From contig OZ241368.1 of assembly GCA_965200525.1 (NCBI GenBank), positions 1,922,001 through 1,986,000 on the forward strand: a DNA stretch of 64,000 bases, given 5' to 3'. Under the pieces are notes generated by a model. That model was not told the DNA's origin, did not search any database, and was given only the letters and a program-made list of their open reading frames with translations. Positions 8,351-17,323 of this stretch are shown piece by piece (the stretch's first letter is position 1; every line of letters begins with the position of its first letter). The stretch is from JANNPJ01 sp965200525 (GTDB taxonomy: Bacteria; Actinomycetota; Actinomycetes; Actinomycetales; Kineosporiaceae). The translations under genes and the position numbers were made by a program.

Positions 8351-8752
8351 TCGCAGCCATCGAGAAGGTCCCCTCGACAGGCCTGGCCCGCCTCCAGCAC
8401 GCCGTCGTCCGTTGCCGAGCGAGAGTCCCTGATCCGGATCGCCCGCCTGCCCCCGACCGAGTTCGCCCACGCGTTCGCCCAGTTGCTCGCGTCCCGCGAC
8501 GCAAAGATCCGCCCCGAAGACGCCCGGTGGATCGAGGACGTCGAATACATCTCGACCGTCCGCCAGAAGAACCTCTCCGACCTGACCGACGACGACCTGC
8601 TCGAGCTGATCAAGGCTCAGGTGCGGGTGGCCAACCGGTCCACCGCCCACGAACGAGAGCTGGAGGCGATCCTGCACGCCCAGCACGTCCTGCGCTCTCA
8701 ACGATCGGCCAGCGCCGACGGCGACCGCCCGAGCCAGGCCGCCACCGGCTGA
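8348..8752 (+). CDS. Hypothetical helical protein, leaderless start
   Basis: 134 residues. A disordered N-terminus (MSQPSRRSPRQAW) is followed by a predicted all-helical, charge-patterned body: ESLIRIARLPPTEFAHAF, DARWIEDVEYISTVRQ, DLTDDDLLELIKAQVRVA and ERELEAILHAQHVLRSQR. It ends in a polar tail. The heptad-like leucines suggest a coiled coil or helical bundle. I do not recognise the family. The start is set by the promoter module rather than by a ribosome site, because none is present upstream. The gene is flanked downstream by a short tandem-repeat tract. Confidence 0.6.
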   Translation: MSQPSRRSPRQAWPASSTPSSVAERESLIRIARLPPTEFAHAFAQLLASRDAKIRPEDARWIEDVEYISTVRQKNLSDLTDDDLLELIKAQVRVANRSTAHERELEAILHAQHVLRSQRSASADGDRPSQAATG

Positions 8753-8800
8753 GGGCAGTACTCGATCGGCGGCGATGCAGCCGGCGGCCGATCCCTTGGT

Positions 8801-8893
8801 AATCAGCCGCTCACTTGTACTCAGTCAGCCACTCAGCAATCAGTCAGCCACTCAGCAATCAGCCGGCCACTCAGCAATCAGCCAATTACTCAG
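8801..8893. repeat. Imperfect 15-19-bp tandem repeats
   Basis: Four to five degenerate copies of a unit close to CAGTCAGCCACTCAGCAAT run from about 8801 to 8893, filling the gap between the hypothetical gene and the stop of the transglutaminase gene. The last copy overlaps that stop. The tract is much poorer in GC than its surroundings. Confidence 0.75.
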
Positions 8894-9806
8894 CGGGCAG
8901 CCGGATGACGTCGACCGCCACCTTCAGGGTGCTGCCGGCGCTCTCGGTGAAGATCACACCCTTCAGCGGGGGCACGTCGGTGTAGTCCCGGCCCCAGGCC
9001 GTGATCACGTATCCGGCGTCCACCACCTGGTTGTTGGTCGGGTCGAGGTCGACCCAGCCCAGCTCCGGCACCAGCACCGAGACCCAGGCATGAGAGGCGT
9101 CCACGCCCTGCAGCTTGGGCTGGCCCGGCGGGGGCACGGTCTCCAGATACCCGCTGACGTAGCGAGCCGGCAGCCCGGCCCAGCGCAGAACGGCCACCGC
9201 GAGGTGGGCGAAGTCCTGGCAGACCCCCTGCCGGCGAAGGAGCACGTCGTCTAGCGAGGTGCTCACCGTCGTGGCGCCCGAGCGATAGGTGAAGTCGTGG
9301 TAGATCGTCGAGACCAGGTGGCTCAGCATGGCCCCGAGCGGCCGGCCCGGCTCGAGCACCTCGGCGGCGAAGGCGGGCAGCTCGCCGGTCAGCGAGAGCC
9401 GGGGCGACCGGAGCAGGAACCCGGCGTCCTCGCCGCGCATCCGGGGGTCGGCCCGCAACTGGTCGCGGGCCTGTTCCCAGGTCAGCCCGTCGAGCTGGGT
9501 CAGATCGGCCCGGGTTCGGGACACCTCGACCAGACTGGTCGCGGTAACGGCCAGCTGATCGTGCGGCTCGTGCACCTCGAAGTAGCTGGCCCGGTTGCCG
9601 AAGAAGTCGGTCGAGTGGCTGATCAGGGCGGCCCCTGGGCTCACCTCGAGCCGGCTCGACCGGCAGACCTGGTCCGAGCGGGTCCGGGGGGTGAGGCACC
9701 CCCAGCCGTACGAGGCGGTGACTTCGCCGACATAGGTGTACTCGGTTCGATGGCGCACCTCGTAGCGGCGCACCGGCCCGGCCTGGAGTTGCGACGGCGC
9801 GGTCAT
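8886..9806 (-). CDS. Transglutaminase-like cysteine protease family protein
   Basis: 306 residues. An N-terminal beta domain (Bact_transglu_N: VRHRTEYTYVGEVTASYGW) precedes a transglutaminase core with the triad visible as Cys in RRQGVCQDFAHLAVAVLRWA, His in VDASHAWVSVLVP and Asp in WVDLDPTNN. The family forms or cleaves amide bonds. In bacteria such genes nearly always sit beside circularly permuted ATP-grasp and alpha-E genes, as here, and are thought to act in a peptide or polyglutamate-type modification. The start overlaps the stop of the upstream ATP-grasp/alpha-E gene by 4 bases (ATGA), so the two are translated together. Confidence 0.9.
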   Translation of the reverse strand: MTAPSQLQAGPVRRYEVRHRTEYTYVGEVTASYGWGCLTPRTRSDQVCRSSRLEVSPGAALISHSTDFFGNRASYFEVHEPHDQLAVTATSLVEVSRTRADLTQLDGLTWEQARDQLRADPRMRGEDAGFLLRSPRLSLTGELPAFAAEVLEPGRPLGAMLSHLVSTIYHDFTYRSGATTVSTSLDDVLLRRQGVCQDFAHLAVAVLRWAGLPARYVSGYLETVPPPGQPKLQGVDASHAWVSVLVPELGWVDLDPTNNQVVDAGYVITAWGRDYTDVPPLKGVIFTESAGSTLKVAVDVIRLPAE

Positions 9807-12541
9807 CGCAGGTCGACCGGCGCTGTGGGCGACATCGGTTGCGGCGGCACCGCCCGGGCGAAGTGGGTCCGGGCGATGGCTTCGGCCAGCTCGGCCAGCT
9901 CGGTGGAAAGTGCGTCCAGGAAGTCCACCAGGTTCGGCCGCGACGAATCACTGCCCGTACCGCCGGCCTGGCTCGGGCCGGGGGCGACCAGTCCGCGGAC
10001 GTCGGCTTCGGCCAACCGGGACTGCACCGCCGTCACCCGAGCCCGTGGATCGTCCGACGAGCCGGCCGGGCCGGGCAGCTGCCGCAGGTCGTGCTCCAGC
10101 CGGTCGAGCTGGTGTTGCACACCCCGAGGGTTGCCCGGGTCGAGCAGCAGCAGGGCCAGCACAGCGTCCACCCGGGGCCGGCCCGGATTGCGCCGCCGGT
10201 AGGTGATCACGCTCTCGGCCGACATCAGCACCGATTCCACCACCAGATCGTCGACGGCGCTCGATCGACGCTCGGTCAGGGTGTGCCGGAGCAAGGCCAC
10301 GATCTGGAGCGCCCGCTCGATCCGGCGACCGGCGTCCATCAGGTACCAGCCCGAGTCCCGGACCATGCTCTCCACGGCCAGCCCGGAGAGGGCCAGCAGG
10401 CCCTCCAGCACCCGGGACAAGGTGGCCTGAAGCTGCAGGTCCGGGTCCGGCGCCTGGCCCAGGTCGATCAGAACCCGGTCGAGACTGCCCAGCACCAGCC
10501 AGGTATCGGCGGACAGCAGTTCGCGGACGGCGTGGGCCGACTCGACCGTGTGCCGGACCGCGTGCGCCAGCGTGCCCGGAGCGAAGGCGTCGACGGCAAG
10601 CCGGATCAGCTCGGGCTGCGGCGCGGCGATCTGTTCCGGGCCGTCCTCGTCCGCGAATCCGGGATAAGTGGTGGTGACGGCGGTCAGGGCCCGCAGCATC
10701 ACGGCCAGGCTCTCGGCGCCGACCGAACCCGGCCGCCGGCTGTGGTCCACCGCCAGGTCGGCCGCCACTCTCAGCAGCCGGGCCGCGTCCTCGGCCCGCT
10801 CGGCGTACCGGCCGAGCCAGAACATGTCCTCGGCGACCCGGGAGGAGAGCGCCATCGCGATCGGCGCGACGTCGAACTCCTCCCCCGTCGTCCGGGCCGG
10901 GCCGGCTTCCTCCGCCTGCGGTGTCGGGAGCTGCGGTGTCGATAATGGTGGTGTCGATAGCGGTGGTGTCGGGATCTCCGGCGTCCGGGGCTCCGGTGTG
11001 CGGGGCTCCGGCGCCTGCTGGCTGATCGCGGCCCGGGTGCCGAGCACCCAGACGTCCTTGGCCAGGGCCCCGCCCTGACTGGAGACGTCGAGGCTCCCGG
11101 CCTGGGCCGCCACCCGGGCCAGGCCGCCGGCCATCAGCTGGAACCGGCCGCCCTCGGCCACCGCGAAACTCCGTAGCACCATGCGGCGCGGCTCCAGCCC
11201 GGCGTCCGTGATCACCGGGGCCGTGCTCATCTCGAGCGCCTCCTGGGCGCACCAGGCCTGAGGCTCGGCCTGGATCCGGGCCGCCAGTTCCTCCCGCTCA
11301 GCCCGGGAGAGTTCCCAGCCGAACCGGTTGGCCCGGCCGATTCCCCGGGCGATGGGCCGGATCACCAGGGACTCGAGGTTGGCCAGGACGTGCGAGGCTC
11401 CGGCCGGGTCGCCGCACCACCAGGTCGGCACCGACCCGAGCAGCAGTGGCGCGTCCAGCAACGCGGCGCAGACCGCGGGCAGGAACGGCACCAGGCCGGG
11501 ATTCTCCAGGACGCCGGAGCCGGGCGGGTTCACGATCGAGACGTGGCCCAGCCGGGCCGCCTGAAGCAGCCCGGGCACCCCGAGCCGGGAGTCGGCCCGT
11601 AATTCCAGCGGATCGCTGAACCAGCCGTCGACCCGGCGCAGGATCACGTCCACCGGTTCCGGCCGACCCAGCGAACGGATCCAGACCCGGCCCTCGCGGA
11701 CGGTCAGATCCTGGCCCTCGACCAGCGGGAAGCCCAGCAAGGTAGACAAGAATGCCTGGTCGAAGGAGGTCTCGCTGGCCGCCCCCGGGGTCAGGATGAC
11801 AACCCGGGGGGTGTCCGTGCCGACCGGGGCCACCTGCTGCAGGGCGGCTCGCAGGGTGTGGAAGAACGACCGCAACCGTTCCAGCAAGGTGTCGCGGTAC
11901 AGCCCCGGCATCACCCGGGAGACGATCCGGCGGTTCTCCATCGCATACCCGGCCCCGGACGGCGCCTGGGTCCGGTCCCCGAGCACGCACCAACCGTCGG
12001 CTCGGCGGACCAGGTCGGTCGACGCCATCACCAGCTGGCTCGGCCCGGGCAGCCGCAGGCCGTCGCACTGCCGGATGAAACCGGCGTGGCCGAGCACCAC
12101 CTCGGGCGGGATCAGCCCCCGATGCAGCAGTTGCCGGGGACCGTACAGATCGGCCAGCAGCCGGTCGAGCAGTTCGGCTCGCTGGATCAGGCCCGGGCTC
12201 AGCTCGGCCCACTCCTGGCTGCCGAGGATCACCGGCAGCGGGTCGAGCTGCCACCGGCCCGGTGCGGCGCCGGAGTCGGCCGGAGCGCCGTAGGTGACGC
12301 CGTCGGCTTCGAGCAGGCGGCGCACCTGGTCGCCCCGAGCCTGCATGCCCTCCGGTCCGAGCAGGTTCACGGTGGCCTCGAGGCCGTGCCAGCTCGGGCG
12401 CACCGTGCCGTCGGGAGCCAGGAACTCGTCACCAGCCGGCTCAGCCCGATCAGCCGGGCGAGCTCTTCCGGCCAGGTAGGTGTTCCGGTAGTCGTCGACG
12501 ATCCCGGACGCACCGTCGCGTCCGATGTCGGCGAGGGTCAT
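9803..12541 (-). CDS. Circularly permuted ATP-grasp type 2 fused to an alpha-E domain
   Basis: 912 residues. Residues about 45-510 are a circularly permuted ATP-grasp ligase (DUF404/DUF407 type): VLGSQEWAELSPGLIQRAEL, LGDRTQAPSGAGYAMENR, VVILTPGAASETSFDQAFL and a GSGVLENP motif. A low-complexity linker rich in TP and PE repeats follows. Residues about 595-900 form an alpha-E helical domain (EDMFWLGRYAERAEDAARLLR). These two domains are usually separate adjacent genes. Here they are one polypeptide, supporting a physical complex. The linker is encoded by short direct repeats (10,917-11,010). The ATG at 12541 (MTLADIGRDG) was chosen over an 80-residue upstream extension that overlaps the Hsp70-like gene and looks non-coding. 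The function is inferred to be ATP-dependent amide ligation with the transglutaminase. Confidence 0.88.
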   Translation of the reverse strand: MTLADIGRDGASGIVDDYRNTYLAGRARPADRAEPAGDEFLAPDGTVRPSWHGLEATVNLLGPEGMQARGDQVRRLLEADGVTYGAPADSGAAPGRWQLDPLPVILGSQEWAELSPGLIQRAELLDRLLADLYGPRQLLHRGLIPPEVVLGHAGFIRQCDGLRLPGPSQLVMASTDLVRRADGWCVLGDRTQAPSGAGYAMENRRIVSRVMPGLYRDTLLERLRSFFHTLRAALQQVAPVGTDTPRVVILTPGAASETSFDQAFLSTLLGFPLVEGQDLTVREGRVWIRSLGRPEPVDVILRRVDGWFSDPLELRADSRLGVPGLLQAARLGHVSIVNPPGSGVLENPGLVPFLPAVCAALLDAPLLLGSVPTWWCGDPAGASHVLANLESLVIRPIARGIGRANRFGWELSRAEREELAARIQAEPQAWCAQEALEMSTAPVITDAGLEPRRMVLRSFAVAEGGRFQLMAGGLARVAAQAGSLDVSSQGGALAKDVWVLGTRAAISQQAPEPRTPEPRTPEIPTPPLSTPPLSTPQLPTPQAEEAGPARTTGEEFDVAPIAMALSSRVAEDMFWLGRYAERAEDAARLLRVAADLAVDHSRRPGSVGAESLAVMLRALTAVTTTYPGFADEDGPEQIAAPQPELIRLAVDAFAPGTLAHAVRHTVESAHAVRELLSADTWLVLGSLDRVLIDLGQAPDPDLQLQATLSRVLEGLLALSGLAVESMVRDSGWYLMDAGRRIERALQIVALLRHTLTERRSSAVDDLVVESVLMSAESVITYRRRNPGRPRVDAVLALLLLDPGNPRGVQHQLDRLEHDLRQLPGPAGSSDDPRARVTAVQSRLAEADVRGLVAPGPSQAGGTGSDSSRPNLVDFLDALSTELAELAEAIARTHFARAVPPQPMSPTAPVDLR

Positions 12542-12683
12542 CCGGCGATTCTTCCGTGTGCGGCCCACCCGCGGGCGGCCGGGGCCGAATTCGTGCCACT
12601 TGGGCCAGCCAATGGTTGCGCACAGTGACGACGACGAGTCCCGGATCTCGGGGAACCTGCCCGCGGCCCGGCCTGGTCCAGAC

Positions 12684-15440
12684 TCAGCCGCGGAACGGGG
12701 CCTGCTTGCTGAACCACTTGGCGATCGACTTGGCGCTGTGCTTGGGCCACTGCACCGACATCGCGTAGGTCGGGGCGTCATCGAAGGTCCACCACCGGAA
12801 CGGGCCGTTGACCGCCTTGGCTCCGGCGATCAGCAGGAGCCCGTGGCGGGCCTCGCCCCGCCCCCCCTTCACGCTCCACTTGCTCCGGTCGACCCCTTTG
12901 GCGTGATCGAGCTGAGCGGCCCGCGCGTCCCGTTCCGCCTTCGACGGGAACCGCAGGATCTGGAACTGCGGCCCGTGCTTCAGCCGGCAGGCGATCCGGC
13001 CGTCGGAGTGCGCGCTGCTGGCCTTGGTGCCCTTGCAGACCTGGCCGAGCTTGCCCCTGCTCCCCGGGACCGCCGGAATCAGGCCGACCCAGTCACTGGC
13101 GATGTCCTGCTCGGCGCCGTACGGGGTCTGTGCGGGCTGGGCCGCCACGCTCGCACCGGCGGGACCGGCCTCCCCGGTGTGATCGACCGCGACCACGCTG
13201 TACGTGTGCGGGGCGCCGTCACCCGGGCGATCGCCGAACGTGGTGCCGGCGACCGGCTTGCTGGCCTGGCCCGGCTCACCCGGGTCGCGCAACACCAGGT
13301 AGGAGTCGGCCCCCTCGACACTCTGCCAGCTCAGCTCAACGGTGATCTTCTTGGTCGTGGCGGTCAGCCCGGTCACCGGCAGGAGCGAGTTCGAGACGTC
13401 CAGGGACGACGTCGGGCTGGGGGTCGCGGTCGGCGTCGCGGTGGGCAGGTCGGCGCCGCTGGTTCCGGGGCCGTCGTCCTCGCTGCCGGAGGACGGCCGG
13501 TTGAGGGCCAGGCCCCCGATCAGCAGGGCGACGACCGCCACGGCCACGGCCACCGCGACCGGACGCCGCCACAACGGTCGCCCGGTTCCCGCCTCGGATG
13601 TTTCTTCCCCCTCGGAAAACGCCCGGGTGGCCGGCGCGGACGGCCCGCCGCCACCGCCCTCGACCCCGGCACCGCGCCCGCTCGAACCCGTCCGGGCCCG
13701 ACTGCCGGCCACGGCGGGCGAGACCCACGGTTCTGCCCCGGCCGCCTCGGCGCCGGTTCTTTTGCCGAAAGTGGTCTTGCCCGACGGCGTTGTGCCGGAA
13801 GTCGTCTCGCCCGACGCCGACCTGTCACCGGCCGTCGTACTCGCCCGAGCCTCAGCCGCCCGCGCCTTGGTGCCGGCCGACTTGCCCGAGGCCGCTCGGC
13901 CGCCGCTCGCCGCCCCAGCCCCAGCCCCGCCAGACGCTTGACCTGCGGAACTGTTCCCCGCAGCCGAGCCGGCCCCGAAGGCCCCGGCCGCCGACCCGGT
14001 GCCGAACGCGGAGCGACCACTTCCCGTCCCGGCGCCGAAGGCCCCGGCCGAAGCCGCACCGGACGACGATCCGCCGGCCCCGGAAGGCCGGGTGTTCCCT
14101 TTCGAGGTCTTACCGTTCCCGGTCGCAGCCCCACCGGGCCCGGCCGAAGCCCCAGCGGGCGCCTCGTCAGCCTCCGGCGGCGCCGGCCGGATCACCGGGA
14201 TCGACCCGGTCACCGGCGGCAGGAACGGCTTCAGCACCTCCAGCGAGCGCCCGGCGGAGGTGATCCGGGTCGTCCCCGGATCGAGCTGGTCCTGCGGGGT
14301 CCAGCCGGCTGCCCCGGCCAGGAAGCCGCTCTCGTCGAGCAGTTGCGGCTGCACCCCGAGCACGTCGTAGACCGCCCGGGCCACCAGCGGCATCCGGCTG
14401 GCCCCGCCGGTCAGGTACACGGCGTGCAGAGCCCGGGGCCGTAGTCCGGCCAGCTCGATGGTGGCCGCCAGCTCCCGGGCCGAACGCAGGATCTCGGGCC
14501 GGAGCAGGGCCTCGAGGTTGATCCGGGTCAGCTGGAGCGGAGAGTTGATCAGCGGGCCGGCGTCCAGCCGCACGCTGTGCACCTGGGAGAGTTCCTCCTT
14601 GGCCCGGCGCACCTCGCGGAACAATCCTTCGGCCGCCCGGCGCCACTCGGCGTCCGGTGGCTCCAGCAGCCGGGCCGAGTCGATCCCGCTGAGCGCGGCC
14701 GCGACCTGCTTGTGGAGCAGGTCGTCGTAGCACTCGCCCCCCAGACCGACCAGCCCGCCCAGAGCGCGGACCACGACCCGGTCGACCACCACCGGGGCGG
14801 CCGAGCCGGGCGTGCCGGACCCGCCGGCGGCGGCCGCGGCCCGGGCCTGAACCCCGATCGGAGCCGGTACGGCCTCGATCACCGAGGTCTCGACACCGCC
14901 GCCACCCAGATCGAACAGCGCCACCTTGGCCCCAGCCGGGAGCCGGCCGGTGGCGGTCAGGAACCGGCCGGCCGCGAACGGGGTGTCGACCAGGTGGGCG
15001 CCACCACTGATCTTGGGCCGGTCCAGGCCGGCGCTGCGGGCCGCGGCCAGCAGGGCCTGCCGCCGGGGGGCGTCCCACCGGGCCGGGGCGAGCAGCCGGA
15101 CCTCGCGCGGCGCCCGGCCCCGCCGCTTGATCGCCTCGGTGCTGAGCCGGCGCAGCACGGCCGCGACCGCGTCGGTCACCGGCACCGAGGTCGCGCCGAG
15201 CTTGAGCGTGTCCTGGCCGAGGGCTCGCTTGGGCGCCCGGTCCCAGCGTTCCGGGGCCAGCCGGGCCTGCTGCCGGGCGGCGACCCCGGTGACCAGCCGC
15301 CCTTTCGAGTCGGCCCAGACGCCGGAGGGCACGGTGTCGGCGCCGTCCACCTCGACCGGTTCGACCCGGCCGGCGTCGTCAACGATCGCAGCCCTGGAGA
15401 ACGACGCACCGAAGTCGATCAACAGCACCCAGTCGTTCAA
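12684..15440 (-). CDS. Membrane-anchored Hsp70-like protein with extracellular fibronectin-III-type domain
   Basis: 918 residues, TTG start with GGGAG 5 bases upstream. Residues about 1-385 form an actin-like ATPase of Hsp70 type: LLIDFGASFSRAAIV (phosphate 1), VALFDLGGGGVETSVIE (phosphate 2) and VYLTGGASRMPLVARAV (adenosine). There is no peptide-binding domain. Instead there is a 230-residue Gly/Ala/Ser-rich linker, one transmembrane helix (VAVAVAVAVVALLIGGLAL, near 650), a fibronectin-III-like module (VELSWQSVEGADSYLVLRD) and a C-terminal extracellular domain with two Cys. The N-terminus should be cytoplasmic. The architecture suggests signalling or envelope function rather than folding. 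It is divergent from the receiver/flavoprotein gene. Confidence 0.82.
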   Translation of the reverse strand: MNDWVLLIDFGASFSRAAIVDDAGRVEPVEVDGADTVPSGVWADSKGRLVTGVAARQQARLAPERWDRAPKRALGQDTLKLGATSVPVTDAVAAVLRRLSTEAIKRRGRAPREVRLLAPARWDAPRRQALLAAARSAGLDRPKISGGAHLVDTPFAAGRFLTATGRLPAGAKVALFDLGGGGVETSVIEAVPAPIGVQARAAAAAGGSGTPGSAAPVVVDRVVVRALGGLVGLGGECYDDLLHKQVAAALSGIDSARLLEPPDAEWRRAAEGLFREVRRAKEELSQVHSVRLDAGPLINSPLQLTRINLEALLRPEILRSARELAATIELAGLRPRALHAVYLTGGASRMPLVARAVYDVLGVQPQLLDESGFLAGAAGWTPQDQLDPGTTRITSAGRSLEVLKPFLPPVTGSIPVIRPAPPEADEAPAGASAGPGGAATGNGKTSKGNTRPSGAGGSSSGAASAGAFGAGTGSGRSAFGTGSAAGAFGAGSAAGNSSAGQASGGAGAGAASGGRAASGKSAGTKARAAEARASTTAGDRSASGETTSGTTPSGKTTFGKRTGAEAAGAEPWVSPAVAGSRARTGSSGRGAGVEGGGGGPSAPATRAFSEGEETSEAGTGRPLWRRPVAVAVAVAVVALLIGGLALNRPSSGSEDDGPGTSGADLPTATPTATPSPTSSLDVSNSLLPVTGLTATTKKITVELSWQSVEGADSYLVLRDPGEPGQASKPVAGTTFGDRPGDGAPHTYSVVAVDHTGEAGPAGASVAAQPAQTPYGAEQDIASDWVGLIPAVPGSRGKLGQVCKGTKASSAHSDGRIACRLKHGPQFQILRFPSKAERDARAAQLDHAKGVDRSKWSVKGGRGEARHGLLLIAGAKAVNGPFRWWTFDDAPTYAMSVQWPKHSAKSIAKWFSKQAPFRG

Positions 15441-15595
15441 CGTCGCTCCCTGCCCGGACGGACCCGGAATCGTGATCAGGTCGGCGGCCCCAAGGTTCCC
15501 ATGCCCGACAACTGCCGCGAACCACCGATTGGGGGATTACCGACGACACCGGCGGCGTTGTCGAAAATATCGTGTTCGGCCGGGGTCGATGCGCC

Positions 15596-15614
15596 GGGAT
15601 ACGCTTCGTATCCC
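15596..15614 (+). promoter_or_regulatory. Perfect 8-bp hairpin in the leader of the receiver/flavoprotein gene
   Basis: GGGATACG (15596-15603), loop CTT, CGTATCCC (15607-15614), ending 6 bases before the AAGGAGG ribosome site at 15621-15627. It may be an RNA hairpin controlling translation, or an operator. The function is inferred. Confidence 0.5.
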
Positions 15615-15633
15615 CACGCCAAGGAGGTTTGCC

Positions 15634-17292
15634 GTGAGCAAGCCCATCCTTCTCACGGTCGATGACGACCCTTCCGTCTCCCGCGCTGTCGCTCGCGACC
15701 TGCGTCGGCGCTACGGCGAGAACTATCGGGTGGTCCGGGCCGATTCGGGCGCCGAGGCCCTTGAGTCGCTCCAGGAGATCCTGCTGCGCGGCGACAAGGT
15801 CGCGGTGCTGCTCGCCGACTACCGGATGCCCGGGATGAACGGCATCGAGTTCCTGGAACGGGCCATGGACCTGTTCCCGATGGCCCGCCGGGCCCTGCTG
15901 ACCGCCTACGCGGACACCGATGCCGCGATCGAGGCGATCAACATCGTCGACGTCGACCACTACCTGCTGAAGCCCTGGGAACCGCCGGAGGAGAAGCTCT
16001 ACCCGGTGATTGACTCCCTGATCGAGGTCTGGAAGGCCACCGGCGACCAGCCGATCGAGGAGACCCGGATCATCGGTCACCGCTGGTCGGCGCAGGCCCA
16101 CGAGGTGCGCGACTTCCTGGCCCGCAGCGGTGTGCCCTACCGCTGGTACGCCAGTGACGAGCCCGAGGGCCTGAAGCTGCTGGAGGCGGCCGGGGCGACC
16201 GCGGCCGACATCCCGGTGGTGCTGACGGCCGGTGGCGACGTGCTGATCACGCCGAGCATCAGCGAGGTCGCCGACAAGGTCGGCCTCTCGACCGCGCCGT
16301 CCGACGACTTCTACGACCTGATCATCGTCGGTGGCGGTCCGGCCGGCCTGGGGGCGGCCGTCTACGGCGCTTCCGAGGGCCTGCGGACCGTGCTGATCGA
16401 GCGGACCGCGACCGGCGGTCAGGCCGGCCAGAGTTCCCGGATCGAGAACTACCTGGGCTTCCCCGAAGGGGTGAGCGGAGGTCAGCTGACCGATCGGGCC
16501 CGCCGCCAGGCCAGCCGGTTCGGGGCCGAGCTGCTCACCGCTCGCAAGGTCACCTCCCTGGAGACCCACGGCCCCAAGCGCGTGATCCACCTGGACGACG
16601 GCACCCGGGTGGCCGCTCACGCCGTCCTGCTGGCGACCGGGGTCAACTACCGGCGGCTCAATGCGGAGGGCGCCGACGGCCTGGTCGGGCGGGGTGTCTA
16701 TTACGGCTCGGCCTCCACCGAGGCCGAGGCCTGCGCCGACGAGCACGTGGTGATCGTCGGCGGGGCCAACTCAGCCGGCCAGGCGGCGATGTTCTTCTCC
16801 CAGCACGCCGGCCGGGTCAGCCTGGTCGTGCGCGGGCCCGATCTGGAGCGCTCGATGTCGAGCTACCTAATCCAGCAGGTCCGGGGCAACGACAAGATCA
16901 CCGTTCAGACCTGCACCGAAGTGGTCGAGTGTCATGGCACCGACCACCTGGAGCGGATCGTGCTGCGCAACAACGCCTCCGGCGAGCAGGAGACGATCGA
17001 CTGCGGGCACGTGTTCATCTTCATCGGCGCCGCACCCTTCACCGACTGGCTGCCCGAGACGGTTGCCCGTGACGACGCCGGCTTCGTGAAGACCGGCACC
17101 GACCTGCTCAGCTCGGGCAAGCGGCCTGAGGGCTGGGTGCTCGATCGTGACCCTTACCCCCTGGAGTCGAGCATTCCGGGGATCTTCGTGGCCGGCGACG
17201 TCCGGGCCACGTCGGTGAAACGCGTTGCCTCCGCCGTCGGCGAGGGCGCAATGGCGGTCACCCTTGTCCACCAGTACCTCTCTACCCCTTGA
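15634..17292 (+). CDS. Response-regulator receiver fused to thioredoxin-reductase-like FAD/NAD(P) oxidoreductase lacking CxxC
   Basis: 552 residues, GTG start with AAGGAGG 6 bases upstream. Residues about 1-130 are a receiver domain: acidic pocket DDD (10-12), phospho-acceptor Asp62 in LLADYRMPGMNG, LLTAYAD and LLKPW. Residues 140-215 resemble a glutaredoxin-like spacer (SGVPYRWYASDEPEG). Residues 230-552 are the thioredoxin-reductase fold, with FAD motif IIVGGGPAGLGAAVYG, NAD(P) motif VIVGGANSAGQAAMFF and C-terminal FAD motif GIFVAGDVRA. The redox CxxC normally found after GRGV is absent (GRGVYYGSASTEA), so disulfide reduction by the usual route is not possible. It may sense or relay redox state. 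It is 31 bases ahead of the histidine kinase and likely co-transcribed with it. Confidence 0.9.
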   Translation: MSKPILLTVDDDPSVSRAVARDLRRRYGENYRVVRADSGAEALESLQEILLRGDKVAVLLADYRMPGMNGIEFLERAMDLFPMARRALLTAYADTDAAIEAINIVDVDHYLLKPWEPPEEKLYPVIDSLIEVWKATGDQPIEETRIIGHRWSAQAHEVRDFLARSGVPYRWYASDEPEGLKLLEAAGATAADIPVVLTAGGDVLITPSISEVADKVGLSTAPSDDFYDLIIVGGGPAGLGAAVYGASEGLRTVLIERTATGGQAGQSSRIENYLGFPEGVSGGQLTDRARRQASRFGAELLTARKVTSLETHGPKRVIHLDDGTRVAAHAVLLATGVNYRRLNAEGADGLVGRGVYYGSASTEAEACADEHVVIVGGANSAGQAAMFFSQHAGRVSLVVRGPDLERSMSSYLIQQVRGNDKITVQTCTEVVECHGTDHLERIVLRNNASGEQETIDCGHVFIFIGAAPFTDWLPETVARDDAGFVKTGTDLLSSGKRPEGWVLDRDPYPLESSIPGIFVAGDVRATSVKRVASAVGEGAMAVTLVHQYLSTP

Positions 17293-17323
17293 GCACCACC
17301 CTTAATCCCTTGCTGGAGACCCG

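Noticed and set aside
7803..8613. Minus-strand frames between the rhodanese and transglutaminase genes
   Set aside because: They run antisense to the two promoter modules and the small ORFs, and have shadow-type composition.
12525..14444. 639-residue plus-strand frame over the Hsp70-like gene
   Set aside because: It mirrors the low-complexity linker on the opposite strand and has no recognisable protein features.
14926..15633. N-terminal extension of the receiver/flavoprotein frame
   Set aside because: It is antisense to the Hsp70-like gene, and the receiver domain begins exactly at GTG 15634 with a strong ribosome site.
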